Assembly: GCF_002356315.1 (NCBI RefSeq) | Contig: NZ_AP018164.1 | Coordinates: 1,860,001 to 1,924,000, forward strand | DNA: 64,000 nucleotides | Direction: 5' to 3' | Source: Mycobacterium shigaense | Lineage (GTDB): Bacteria > Actinomycetota > Actinomycetes > Mycobacteriales > Mycobacteriaceae | Shown: in pieces, positions 1-7,968 of the stretch | Position numbering within the stretch: position 1 is the first letter of the stretch | How the letters are laid out: each line of letters starts with the position of its first letter | Program-made: the position numbers and the translations under genes | The notes under the pieces: generated by a model | Database searches by the model: none | The model's input: only the letters and a program-made list of their open reading frames with translations | Told to the model about the DNA's origin: nothing

Positions 1-17
1 GGTCTGTCGAAGGGTTA

Positions 18-341
18 TCAGGCGTGGCCGGAACCGCAGCCGACGCCCGGCAGACATCCGGTACCACCCGGAACGCCGCCCGGGCCCGCATTCTGCCCGC
101 CGGAGCCGCAGCCGACGCCGGGCAGGCAGCCCTGGCCGCCCGGACCGCCACCGGGGCCCTGGTTCTGGCCGCCGGAGCCGCAGTTACCGTTGGCGTCGCA
201 GCCGCCGCCGCCCGGGTCGTCCTTGAACACGACGTACGTGGCCGGACCTGTCTGCGCCGGGCCCATCGAAATGTCTGCCGCGGCCGCAGGAGCGGCGGCG
301 ATAGCAGCGGCAACAGCCCCGGCAACAACTAGTGGTTTCAT
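18..341 (-). CDS. Small secreted Gly/Cys-rich protein
   Basis: The product is about 107 residues from the chosen ATG. It opens with a Sec-type signal peptide (MKPLVVAGAVAAAIAAAPAAAA, cleavage probably after AAA near residue 22). The mature part is a low-complexity Gly/Pro/Gln chain in which CLPGVGCGSG occurs twice and a related NGNCGSGG once, so cysteines are evenly spaced. No known domain is recognised and the function is unknown; a cell-wall or secreted structural role is only a guess. An in-frame ATG at 362 would add seven residues (MLAKLTL). Neither start has a clear ribosome binding site, so the start is uncertain. The gene diverges from the SDR gene at 474. Confidence 0.7.
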   Translation of the reverse strand: MKPLVVAGAVAAAIAAAPAAAADISMGPAQTGPATYVVFKDDPGGGGCDANGNCGSGGQNQGPGGGPGGQGCLPGVGCGSGGQNAGPGGVPGGTGCLPGVGCGSGHA

Positions 342-473
342 GAGGGTCAATTTCGCTAACATGCGACTCGCATACCACGCAGACACGTGTACAAAACATC
401 GTGAGCAAAATTGGGCGCATGAGTCCGCCGCCGGCGGAACCCGGTCGCCGAACACGACAGAAGGCATAGCGAC

Positions 474-1256
474 ATGACTTCACTGGATCTGACCGGACGC
501 ACCGCAATCGTCACCGGGGCCTCGCGCGGAATCGGCCTGGCGATCGCCCAACAGCTGGCGGCCGCCGGCGCCGGCGTGGTCCTCACCGCCCGCAAGCAAG
601 AAGCAGCCGATGAGGCCGCCGCGCAGGTCGACGGCAATGCCCTCGGCGTCGGCGCGCATGCGGTCGACGAGGACGCCGCGCGGCGCTGCGTCGAGCTGAC
701 GCTGGACCGGTTCGGCAGCATCGACATCCTGGTGAACAACGCGGGCACCAACCCGGCCTACGGCCCGCTGATCGACCAGGACCACGCCCGATTCAGCAAA
801 ATCTTCGACGTCAACCTGTGGGCTCCGCTGCTGTGGACCTCGCTCGCGGTGAAGTCGTGGATGGGCGAGCACGGCGGCTCGATCGTCAACACCGCGTCCA
901 TCGGCGGCATGCATCAGTCCCCGGCGATGGGCATGTACAACGCCACCAAGGCGGCACTCATCCACGTCACCAAGCAGCTGGCGCTGGAACTGTCACCGCG
1001 GGTGCGGGTCAACGCGATCTGCCCGGGCGTCGTGCGCACCCGGCTCGCCGAAGCGCTGTGGAAGGACCACGAAGACCCGCTGGCCTCGACGATCGCGCTC
1101 GGCCGCATCGGCGAGCCCATCGACGTCGCCCAGGCGGTCGTCTTTCTGGCCTCCGACGCGGCCAGCTGGATCACCGGCGACACGATGGTGATCGACGGCG
1201 GTCTGTTGCTGGGCGCAGCGCAGGGCTTTCAGTCCACGCCGGATGGCGCGCAATGA
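474..1256 (+). CDS. Short-chain dehydrogenase/reductase (FabG5-like)
   Basis: This is a 260-residue classical SDR, predicted to oxidise or reduce a hydroxyl/keto substrate with NAD(P). The cofactor motif TGASRGIG lies near residues 14-21, NNAG near 88-91, a Ser in NTASIGG near 140, and the catalytic YNATK near 155-159. Family and position match M. tuberculosis Rv2766c (annotated FabG5), from memory. The stop overlaps the start of the following acyl-CoA dehydrogenase (ATGA), so the SDR is translationally coupled to a dehydrogenase pair. That context suggests a role in breaking down an acyl-CoA or related carbon source rather than in fatty acid synthesis. The real substrate cannot be read from the sequence. 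Confidence 0.93.
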   Translation: MTSLDLTGRTAIVTGASRGIGLAIAQQLAAAGAGVVLTARKQEAADEAAAQVDGNALGVGAHAVDEDAARRCVELTLDRFGSIDILVNNAGTNPAYGPLIDQDHARFSKIFDVNLWAPLLWTSLAVKSWMGEHGGSIVNTASIGGMHQSPAMGMYNATKAALIHVTKQLALELSPRVRVNAICPGVVRTRLAEALWKDHEDPLASTIALGRIGEPIDVAQAVVFLASDAASWITGDTMVIDGGLLLGAAQGFQSTPDGAQ

Positions 1257-2446
1257 GTTCCGCGGACTTCTCCGCAGACCTGAACGCGCGGGTGCAAAAA
1301 CTGCTCGACGAGCACGACCCCACTGCCAGCGACCCACGGGAATTCCTTGGCGCGCAATATGATGCGGGCCTGGCGTGGGTGCACCTACCCGAGGGCTTCG
1401 GCGGCCTGGGCCTGCCCCGCAAGGCCCAGGAACTCGTCGACACGCGGCTGGCCGCCGCCGGCGCGCCGGTGGGCGGCACCCCGAAGAACTACATCGGCAT
1501 GGGCATGGCGGCGCCGACGATCGCGGCGTTCGGCACCGACGAACAGAAGCGAAAGTTCCTGCGCCCGTTGTTCACCGGCGAGCAAATCTATTGCCAGCTG
1601 TTCAGCGAGCCCGGTGCCGGATCGGACCTGGCCGGGGTGTCCACCCGCGCGGTACGCGACGGTGACGACTGGATCGTCAACGGGCAGAAGGTGTGGACGT
1701 CGCAGGCCCAGCACGCGCAGATGGCCATCCTGGTCACCCGCACCGATCCGACGGTGCCCAAACACGCCGGCCTGACGTACTTCCTGTGCGACGTGACCCA
1801 GCCCGGTGTCGAGATCCGGCCGTTGCGCCAGATCACCGGCGAGGCGGAGTTCAACGAGGTGTTTCTGACCGATGCGCGGGTGCCCGACGCGAATCGGCTC
1901 GGCCCCGAGGGCGGCGGCTGGCGGGTGGCGACCACCACGCTCAACAACGAGCGGGTCGCGATCGGCTCGCGCTCGGGTGTACCCCGCGAAAGCGGTCATA
2001 TCGGCAAGGTGACCGAGGCGTGGCGCAACGAGCCGGCGCTGCGTGATCCGGCGATGCACGACGAGCTGATGCGACTGTGGGTCGAGGCGGAGGTGCTTCG
2101 CCTGGCCGGCGAGCGGCTGGGCCAGCAGGCCAGTACCGGCCAGCCGGGACCAGAGGGCGCAGGCATGAAGATCGCCTTCGCCACGCTGGCACAGGCGATC
2201 TCGGGATTCGAGATCGAACTGCACGGCGAAGCGGGGCTGAGCTACGACGACTGGACCATGCGCCGGCCCGAGACGGTCGACTTGATCGGCCGCGAACCCG
2301 GCTACCGGTACCTGCGGGCGCGCGGCAACTCGATCGAGGGTGGCACCTCGGAGATCTTGCGCAACACCATCTCCGAGCGGATTCTCGGCCTGCCCGGCGA
2401 ACACCGTGTCGACAAGGACGTCGCGTGGAAGGACCTGGATCGATGA
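1253..2446 (+). CDS. Acyl-CoA dehydrogenase, catalytic-type subunit
   Basis: This 397-residue FAD-dependent acyl-CoA dehydrogenase would introduce an alpha-beta double bond in an acyl-CoA. The N-terminal helical part is followed by the middle-domain signature QLFSEPGAGSDLAG near residue 122, with WIVNGQKVWTS after it. The C-terminal FAD/active-site stretch NSIEGGTSEILRN holds a Glu at the place of the usual catalytic base. It overlaps the SDR upstream and a second dehydrogenase downstream by 4 nt each. The second copy lacks this Glu motif, so the two probably form a heteromeric enzyme like the alpha2-beta2 FadE pairs of mycobacterial steroid catabolism (inference). No fadE number is assigned. 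Confidence 0.92.
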   Translation: MSSADFSADLNARVQKLLDEHDPTASDPREFLGAQYDAGLAWVHLPEGFGGLGLPRKAQELVDTRLAAAGAPVGGTPKNYIGMGMAAPTIAAFGTDEQKRKFLRPLFTGEQIYCQLFSEPGAGSDLAGVSTRAVRDGDDWIVNGQKVWTSQAQHAQMAILVTRTDPTVPKHAGLTYFLCDVTQPGVEIRPLRQITGEAEFNEVFLTDARVPDANRLGPEGGGWRVATTTLNNERVAIGSRSGVPRESGHIGKVTEAWRNEPALRDPAMHDELMRLWVEAEVLRLAGERLGQQASTGQPGPEGAGMKIAFATLAQAISGFEIELHGEAGLSYDDWTMRRPETVDLIGREPGYRYLRARGNSIEGGTSEILRNTISERILGLPGEHRVDKDVAWKDLDR

Positions 2447-3540
2447 GCGTCGGCGACCTGCTCTACTCCGACACCGAGGACGCGCTGCGCGACAGCGTTC
2501 GCCACCTGTTCGCCGACCGCTGCCCGCCCGACGTGGTCGGAAGCGCCTATGATGTTGCACCGCAAGATGTTTCGGGTATCTGGCGGACGCTGGCAGCCGA
2601 GCTAGGGGTGGCCGGCCTGCTGGTGCCCGAGTCGCTCGGGGGTGCTGGCGCCGGCGCGCGCGAAGCTGCGGTCGTGCTCGAGGAGATCGGGCGGGCGGTG
2701 GCGCCCGTGCCCTTCCTGACCAGCGCCGTCCTCGCGACCGTCGCGCTGTTGCGGGCCGGCGACACCGACACGGTGTCGGCGCTGGCGGCCGGCGAACTGA
2801 TCGCTGCCCTGGTGCTGCCGCTGTCCACCGCGCCGGGCGACCCGGTGGGTGCGCTGGACTTCGGCGCCGGCGGGGTGACGGGAACGGTCACCAGCGTCGC
2901 CGGCGCCGCCGAGGCCGACGTGTTGGTGGCACCCGTCGCGGGCCCGCGCGGCCTGGAGTTGTACACCGTGTCTACGGCGGACGCGGGTGTGGAGGTGTCA
3001 CCGGTGCTAGCCCTGGACATGACCAGACCACTTGCGCGCGTGCGGTTCTCGGGGGCGCGCTCATCCCGCGTCGGGCCCGGGGACGCCGCGGTGGCCGAAG
3101 CGCTGAACACCGGTGCGGCGCTGCTGGCTTCCGAGCAACTCGGAATAGCGCAGTGGTGTTTCGAGACCACGCTCGCATATGCCAAGCAGCGCAAGCAGTT
3201 CGGCCGAGCCATCGGCTCATACCAGGCGATCAAGCACCGGCTGGCGGATCTGTGGTTCGAGGTCGGCGCGGCGACGGCGGCGGCCCGCCATGCCGCCGAC
3301 GCCTGCGCCCGCGGGGACGCGGACGCGAGCATCGCCGCGGCCGTCGCGCAGGCATACTGCAGCGGCATCGCCGTGCACGCGGCCGAGGAGTGCGTGCAGC
3401 TGCACGGCGGCATCGGGATGACGTGGGAGTATCCCGCGCACCTGTACCTCAAGCGGGCCAAGAGCGATCAGCTGGCGCTCGGCACCGCCTACCGGCATCG
3501 GGCCCGCCTGGCCGCACTGGTGGATCTGCCCGCCACCTGA
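2443..3540 (+). CDS. Acyl-CoA dehydrogenase, partner subunit without catalytic Glu
   Basis: This 365-residue protein has the acyl-CoA dehydrogenase fold. Recognisable parts are GLLVPESLGGAGAG near residues 58-71, YAKQRKQFGRAIGSYQAIKH near 245, and the C-terminal EECVQLHGGIGMTWEYPAHLYLKRAK. The chain ends soon after that helix and shows no YEG/IEGGTSE-like segment, so the usual catalytic Glu and part of the FAD contact are missing. This is the pattern of the non-catalytic or half-site partner in heterotetrameric mycobacterial FadE pairs. The ATG overlaps the stop of the upstream dehydrogenase (ATGA), which supports a 1:1 complex. The substrate is unknown. Confidence 0.9.
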   Translation: MSVGDLLYSDTEDALRDSVRHLFADRCPPDVVGSAYDVAPQDVSGIWRTLAAELGVAGLLVPESLGGAGAGAREAAVVLEEIGRAVAPVPFLTSAVLATVALLRAGDTDTVSALAAGELIAALVLPLSTAPGDPVGALDFGAGGVTGTVTSVAGAAEADVLVAPVAGPRGLELYTVSTADAGVEVSPVLALDMTRPLARVRFSGARSSRVGPGDAAVAEALNTGAALLASEQLGIAQWCFETTLAYAKQRKQFGRAIGSYQAIKHRLADLWFEVGAATAAARHAADACARGDADASIAAAVAQAYCSGIAVHAAEECVQLHGGIGMTWEYPAHLYLKRAKSDQLALGTAYRHRARLAALVDLPAT

Positions 3541-3607
3541 GGTCCGTTCGCGGCCCGCGCGCGTCTGCTGCACAATCGGGTGCCGGATCGAACATGGGAG
3601 CAGCGAG

Positions 3608-4828
3608 ATGCGTGTGTTGTTGACGACATACGATTCGCGCGGCGGCGTCGAACCGCTGCTCGGGCTCGCGGTGCAGCTACAGGCGCTCGGTGCGGAAGTG
3701 GTGTTGTGCGCGCCGCCGGATGAGGAATTCGCCCAGCGTGCAGCCGGTTTCGACGTGCCGCTGGTGCCGTTCGGCGAGCCGGTGCGCGTGTTGTCGGAGG
3801 GTGCCTCCCGGGCTTCGGAAGAAGACGTGCGCCGGCAGGTGCTCGGGCTGATCGACGCGCAGTTCGACACGGTCGCCGCCGCGGCGCAGGGGTGCGACGC
3901 GCTGCTGTCGGCCGGGTTGATTTGGACCTCGGCCGGCGCGCGGTCCGTCTGCGAGAAGCTGGGCATCCACTACGTCTACGCGAGCTACCACCCGACCCAT
4001 CTGCCGTCGCCGCATCACCCACCCCCGGAGGCCGCGGGTCGCGGGCTGCCCTCGAACGCGGCCGGCAACCGCCTGATGTGGGACAACAACGCCCGCGGAG
4101 CCAACGTGCTGTTCGGTCCGACGCTCAACGGCCACCGCGCGTCGCTGGGCATGCCGCTGGTGGGCGACCTGCGCGCGTACGCGCACACCGAGCGGCCGTG
4201 GCTGGCGTCGGATCCCACGCTGGGCCCGTGGCCACAGCCGGCCGACATCGACGTCGTCCAGACCGGCGCCTGGCTGCTGCGCGACGAGCGACCGCTGCCC
4301 GACGACCTGGAGGAGTTCCTGAACGCCGGCGCCCCGCCGGTCTACGTGGGGTTCGGCAGCATGCCGTTGTGGGGCGCCAAGGACCTCGGCCGCACGGCGG
4401 TCGAGGCGATCCGCGAGCAGGGCCGCCGCGCGCTGCTGGCCCGCGGCTGGGCCGAATTGGACCTGATCGACGGCGCCGACGACTGCTTTGTGGTCGGCGA
4501 GGTCAACCAGCAGGCGTTGTTCGGCCGAGTGGCCGCCGCGATCCACCACGGCGGGGCCGGCACCACGACGACGGCCGCGCGGGCGGGCGTGCCGCAGCTG
4601 GTGATTCCCCAGGGCGCCGACCAGGTGTACTGGGCGCAACGGGTGGTCGAGCTGGGCATCGGCACCGCCTGCGACGGACCCGCGCCGCCGCTGCGGTCGC
4701 TGGCGTTCGCGCTGGAGGCGATCGTGACCCCGGCGACCGAGGCGTGCGCGCGCGACGTGGCCCGCGCCATGCGCACCGACGGCGCGGCGGTGGCCGCGAA
4801 GCTGTTGCTCGACGCCGCCGGCGGTTAG
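3608..4828 (+). CDS. GT-B glycosyltransferase (UDP-glycosyltransferase/GT28-like)
   Basis: This 406-residue GT-B fold enzyme probably transfers a sugar from a nucleotide donor to a lipid or small acceptor. The N-terminus MRVLLTTYDSRGGVEPLLGLA is the usual acceptor-domain start of the family. The donor-binding signature AIHHGGAGTTTTAARAGVPQLVIPQGADQ lies near residues 315-343. It resembles mycobacterial glycopeptidolipid or natural-product glycosyltransferases, but no acceptor can be named. A start-proximal GGGAGCAGCG serves as the ribosome binding site. The stop overlaps the stop of the convergent dienelactone hydrolase by 4 bp. A second, distinct GT of this class lies at 25626. Confidence 0.9.
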   Translation: MRVLLTTYDSRGGVEPLLGLAVQLQALGAEVVLCAPPDEEFAQRAAGFDVPLVPFGEPVRVLSEGASRASEEDVRRQVLGLIDAQFDTVAAAAQGCDALLSAGLIWTSAGARSVCEKLGIHYVYASYHPTHLPSPHHPPPEAAGRGLPSNAAGNRLMWDNNARGANVLFGPTLNGHRASLGMPLVGDLRAYAHTERPWLASDPTLGPWPQPADIDVVQTGAWLLRDERPLPDDLEEFLNAGAPPVYVGFGSMPLWGAKDLGRTAVEAIREQGRRALLARGWAELDLIDGADDCFVVGEVNQQALFGRVAAAIHHGGAGTTTTAARAGVPQLVIPQGADQVYWAQRVVELGIGTACDGPAPPLRSLAFALEAIVTPATEACARDVARAMRTDGAAVAAKLLLDAAGG

Positions 4829-5574
4829 CGGGGCAGCGCCAAGCCGAAGACCTCGGTCATTGCCGCCCAATGCTTTTCGGCGGCCGCCTCGTCGTAGGGT
4901 TCGTTGTCCGGGACCGCGAATCCGTGGCCGGCCTGATACCACTCGATGACGTGCTGCACGCCGGCCTTGGTCAGCGCCTTGTCGAGCCGCTCGGCGTGCT
5001 CGACGGTGAAGGACGCGTCGTCCTCGGCACCGCCGATGTACACCACGGCCTTCATCCGGTCGGCCAGCAGGTGCGGGCTGTCGTCGGCGTCGGTCACCAG
5101 GCCGCCGCCGTGGAAGGACGCCGCGGCCGCGACATAGTCCGGTAGGCGGCCGGCCACCGTCACCGAGATGCGCCCGCCCATGCAGTAGCCGCAGACCCCG
5201 AACCGCTTACCGGCGACCTCCGGCCGGCTGCACAGGTAGTCGAAGAACGCCGACGCGTCGCTGGTGATCTTGTCCTGCGTCAGCCCGCCGATCATGGCGA
5301 ACAAACGCTGACGTTCTTTCGCATCGCCGAACACGGTGGCTATGTCGAACGGGGCCCAGTCGCCGCTGCGGTAGTACACGTCGGGCAGCAGCACGGCGTA
5401 GCCGTAGCCGGCGAGCTTGGCTGCCATCTGCTCGAAGGTGTGGCGGACCCCGCCGGCATCGGGGAACATGACCACGCCGGGCCAAGGGGGTTGGGTCCCC
5501 GGACCGTCGGGAGTGATCAGGCGGACGGTGCAGGTGCCGTCGCCAGTGGTGACCGTGTCAGTGATGTTCGGCAT
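4825..5574 (-). CDS. Dienelactone hydrolase family protein
   Basis: This is a 249-residue alpha/beta hydrolase of the dienelactone hydrolase family (Rv2765-like by position and content). The nucleophile is a cysteine in GYCMGG near residues 123-128. The Asp region is EDDASF and the catalytic His lies in YQAGHGFAVP near residue 215. DLH enzymes hydrolyse lactones such as dienelactone; the native substrate here is unknown. The start lies next to the tandem-repeat leader of the divergent thyA gene, so any promoter for this gene must sit in or close to those repeats. Confidence 0.92.
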   Translation of the reverse strand: MPNITDTVTTGDGTCTVRLITPDGPGTQPPWPGVVMFPDAGGVRHTFEQMAAKLAGYGYAVLLPDVYYRSGDWAPFDIATVFGDAKERQRLFAMIGGLTQDKITSDASAFFDYLCSRPEVAGKRFGVCGYCMGGRISVTVAGRLPDYVAAAASFHGGGLVTDADDSPHLLADRMKAVVYIGGAEDDASFTVEHAERLDKALTKAGVQHVIEWYQAGHGFAVPDNEPYDEAAAEKHWAAMTEVFGLALPR

Positions 5575-5590
5575 GGGCTCCGTTCTACTC

Positions 5591-5837
5591 CTTGCGATCG
5601 CCGCGGAATTGATGGCGCCGACCCGCCGCGCCCGGCTTCGCCGCGCTTGCGATCGCCGCTAAGCTGGCCGCGTGCCGATCGCAACGCCCGGCTTCGCCGC
5701 GCTTGCGATCGCCGCGGAATTGATGGCGCCGACCCGCCGCGCCCGGCTTCGCCGCGCTTGCGATCGCCGCGGAATTGATGGCGCCGACCCGCCGCGCCCG
5801 GCTTCGCCGCGCTTGCGATCGCCGCTAAGCTGGCCGC
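5591..5837 (+). repeat. 55-bp tandem repeats with a duplicated thyA promoter/start
   Basis: Three copies of one 55-bp unit start at 5591, 5702 and 5757. Each begins CTTGCGATCGCCGCGGAATT and ends CGGCTTCGCCGCG. Between copies 1 and 2 sits a 56-bp hybrid (5646-5701). It has the same first bases, then the real thyA promoter/start segment (TAAGCTGGCCGCGTGCCG and on to GCAACGCC), and then returns to the repeat tail. After copy 3 the sequence enters the genuine thyA start. The array therefore carries two copies of the thyA -10 box and GTG, at 5660/5672 and 5826/5838. It looks like a minisatellite grown by unequal exchange. Confidence 0.93.
5826..5831 (+). promoter_or_regulatory. thyA -10 box, leaderless start
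   Basis: TAAGCT fits the mycobacterial TANNNT -10 box and lies six bases before the GTG at 5838. Transcription would begin at or within a base of the start codon, giving a leaderless mRNA. An identical box at 5660-5665 stands six bases before an identical GTG at 5672, whose reading frame is out of phase with thyA. Confidence 0.6.
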
Positions 5838-6638
5838 GTGCCGATCGCAACGCCCTACGAGGACCTGCTGCGACTGGTGCTCGAGACGGGCACCGCGAAG
5901 TCCGATCGCACCGGCACCGGCACCCGCAGCCTGTTCGGCCAGCAGCTGCGCTACGACCTGTCGGCGGGCTTCCCTCTGCTCACCACCAAGAAGGTGCACC
6001 TCAAATCCGTCGTCTACGAGTTGCTGTGGTTTTTGCGCGGCGACTCCAACGTCGCCTGGCTGCAGCAGCACGGAGTCACGATCTGGGACGAATGGGCTTC
6101 CGACACAGGCGATCTCGGGCCCGTCTACGGGGTACAGTGGCGGTCTTGGCCCACGCCGAGCGGTGAGCACGTCGACCAGATCAGCGCCGCGCTTGAGCTG
6201 CTGCGCACCGACCCGAACTCGCGGCGCATCATCGTCTCGGCCTGGAACGTCGGCGAGATCCCGCAGATGGCGCTGCCGCCGTGCCACGCGTTCTTCCAGT
6301 TTTACGTGGCCGACGAGCGGTTGAGCTGCCAGCTCTATCAGCGCAGCGCCGACCTGTTCCTCGGCGTTCCGTTCAACATCGCCAGCTACGCGCTTCTCAC
6401 CCACATGATGGCGGCTCAGGCCGGTCTCGGCGTCGGGGACTTCGTCTGGACGGGTGGCGACTGCCACATCTACGACAACCACGTCGAGCAGGTGCAGACC
6501 CAGCTCGCTCGTGAGCCGCGGCCGTATCCGGAACTGATTCTGGCGCAGCGGGATTCGATCTTCGACTATACCTACGAGGACGTCGTCGTCAAGAACTACG
6601 ACCCGCACCCCGCGATCAAAGCCCCCGTCGCTGTATGA
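5838..6638 (+). CDS. thyA: Thymidylate synthase ThyA
   Basis: ThyA (266 residues) makes dTMP from dUMP with methylene-tetrahydrofolate, yielding dihydrofolate for the next gene product, DfrA. The nucleophile is Cys149 in [14 protein letters not shown]. The phosphate-binding RR of [11 protein letters not shown] (129-130), the folate-site WDEW near 83-86 and the dUMP-binding [10 protein letters not shown] region are present. Length fits the bacterial family. The GTG start follows a TAAGCT box by six bases. The stop overlaps the dfrA start (ATGA), the conserved thyA-dfrA operon. The genome also carries the unrelated flavin-dependent ThyX (11666), as in M. tuberculosis. Confidence 0.98.
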   Translation: MPIATPYEDLLRLVLETGTAKSDRTGTGTRSLFGQQLRYDLSAGFPLLTTKKVHLKSVVYELLWFLRGDSNVAWLQQHGVTIWDEWASDTGDLGPVYGVQWRSWPTPSGEHVDQISAALELLRTDPNSRRIIVSAWNVGEIPQMALPPCHAFFQFYVADERLSCQLYQRSADLFLGVPFNIASYALLTHMMAAQAGLGVGDFVWTGGDCHIYDNHVEQVQTQLAREPRPYPELILAQRDSIFDYTYEDVVVKNYDPHPAIKAPVAV

Positions 6639-7132
6639 CGGACATCGGACTGGTCTGGGCGCAGTCGACGTCCGGCGTGATCGGGCGTGGCGGCGACATC
6701 CCGTGGCGGGTGCCCGAAGACCTGGCCCACTTCAAGCAGGTCACCTTCGGACACACCGTGGTGATGGGCAGGCGAACCTGGGACTCGCTGCCCGCCGCGG
6801 TACGGCCGCTGCCGGGCCGCAGAAACGTCGTACTGAGCCGCCAGCCCGACTTCACCGCGGACGGAGCCCAAGTGACGGCGTCGCTCGAGGCGGCTTTTTC
6901 CTTCGCGGGGACCGACCCCGAGACCTGGGTGATCGGCGGCGCGGAGATCTATGTGCTGGGGCTGCCGCACGCCACCCGATGCGAGGTCACCGAGGTCGAC
7001 ATCCATCTGCCGCGCGACGACGACGACGCGCTGGCCCCGGTGCTCGACGAGACCTGGCGGGGCGAAACGGGGGACTGGCTCGTCAGCCGCGCGGGGTTGC
7101 GCTACCGCTTTCACAGCTACTGTCGGGCCTGA
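6635..7132 (+). CDS. dfrA: Dihydrofolate reductase
   Basis: This 165-residue enzyme reduces dihydrofolate to tetrahydrofolate with NADPH, recycling the folate oxidised by ThyA. The N-terminal [33 protein letters not shown] contains the substrate-site PW and Asp/Glu-Asp segment. [12 protein letters not shown] and [14 protein letters not shown] are the NADPH-binding signatures. The start overlaps the thyA stop by 4 nt, so the two are translationally coupled. It is the expected target of antifolates. Confidence 0.97.
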   Translation: MTDIGLVWAQSTSGVIGRGGDIPWRVPEDLAHFKQVTFGHTVVMGRRTWDSLPAAVRPLPGRRNVVLSRQPDFTADGAQVTASLEAAFSFAGTDPETWVIGGAEIYVLGLPHATRCEVTEVDIHLPRDDDDALAPVLDETWRGETGDWLVSRAGLRYRFHSYCRA

Positions 7133-7226
7133 CCCGGCAGCGTCCGCGGTGGTGCGCGGCCTGGAATACTCGGTCGGGGCTTGGCGTCGGTCGTAGAGGT
7201 ACACATGGTGTTTCGAGGAGGGAAGA

Positions 7227-7919
7227 TTGGTAGTGATAACCGAACCCGCATGGGCGTTCACCCGAAAGTTCATGGGCTACGACGCGGCGGCGGTCGACGC
7301 CCATATCGAAATGCTGAACACCAAGCAGAACCTGCTGATCAACGACGTCCAGAGCCTGCGTGCCCGGCTGAAGGAATCCGGTGACGAAGCGGCCGCGCTG
7401 CGCAAGGAGGTGGCCGCCCTCACCGACACCTCGCCGTCGCCGCGCGCGGTGCAGCAGCGGATGGCGAAGATGCTGCGGCGTGCCGTCGACGAGATCGCCG
7501 AGATGCAGGCCGAGGCGCGGGCCGAGGCCGAGGCGCTGATCGCCGACGCCGAGGCCGAGGCCGCCGAGGCGCACCGCAAGCGTGACGAGGTGCTGGCGGA
7601 CATCGCGACCCAGCAGAAAGCCAGGGAAGCCGAATATCAGGAGACCAGGACGGCGCTGGAGGCCGAACTGGCCGGCCTGCGCTCCGACGCCCAGCAGGCG
7701 CGCGAGCAGTTGCTGGCGGAGGCCAGGCAACGGGCCGACCGGGATCGTGAAGAGGCCCGCCGCGCCGTGGACGAGGCAAGCCGGCGCCGCATCCAGATCC
7801 TCGAGCAGCTGATGGGCGTGTATCGCGACCTCGAATCGGTCCCGCACGCGCTTCAGGCGGCCCGCCAAGAGCACCAGAACCCGACCGACGCCGACGATCG
7901 CAACGTCAAGGCGGGCTGA
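7227..7919 (+). CDS. DivIVA-domain coiled-coil protein
   Basis: This is a protein of about 230 residues. Residues 8-27 (WAFTRKFMGYDAAAVDAHIEML) match the start of DivIVA/Wag31-type domains (F...GYD..AVD). The rest is a long Ala/Glu/Arg-rich coiled coil rich in heptads, followed by a polar tail. DivIVA proteins scaffold polar growth and septation; a similar scaffold or cytoskeletal role is inferred. It is not Wag31 itself, which belongs to the dcw cluster. A strong GAGGAGGG at 7215-7222 precedes two possible starts: TTG at 7227 (4-nt gap) and GTG at 7233 (10-nt gap, better spacing). Confidence 0.8.
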   Translation: MVVITEPAWAFTRKFMGYDAAAVDAHIEMLNTKQNLLINDVQSLRARLKESGDEAAALRKEVAALTDTSPSPRAVQQRMAKMLRRAVDEIAEMQAEARAEAEALIADAEAEAAEAHRKRDEVLADIATQQKAREAEYQETRTALEAELAGLRSDAQQAREQLLAEARQRADRDREEARRAVDEASRRRIQILEQLMGVYRDLESVPHALQAARQEHQNPTDADDRNVKAG

Positions 7920-7938
7920 CCTCGCGTCCTGACCGGGG

Positions 7939-7961
7939 CCGTCGGTGTGGGGCGGTAATGT
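7939..7961 (+). promoter_or_regulatory. PafBC (RecA-NDp)-type promoter, leaderless
   Basis: CCGTCGGTG, eight bases, then TAATGT matches the damage-responsive mycobacterial motif tTGTCRgtg-N8-TAnnnT except for its first two bases. The -10 box ends seven bases before the GTG at 7969, which predicts a leaderless, DNA-damage-inducible transcript for the glycosylase and the genes coupled to it. Confidence 0.5.
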
Positions 7962-7968
7962 CGGCGCC

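Noticed and set aside
5591..5837. Tandem repeats as a possible CRISPR array
   Set aside because: Units are directly joined, the only 'spacer' is a copy of the thyA start, and no cas genes are present.
7150..7210. PafBC-type promoter before the DivIVA-like gene
   Set aside because: GTCGGTC is present but the downstream hexamer lacks the required final T at the right distance.
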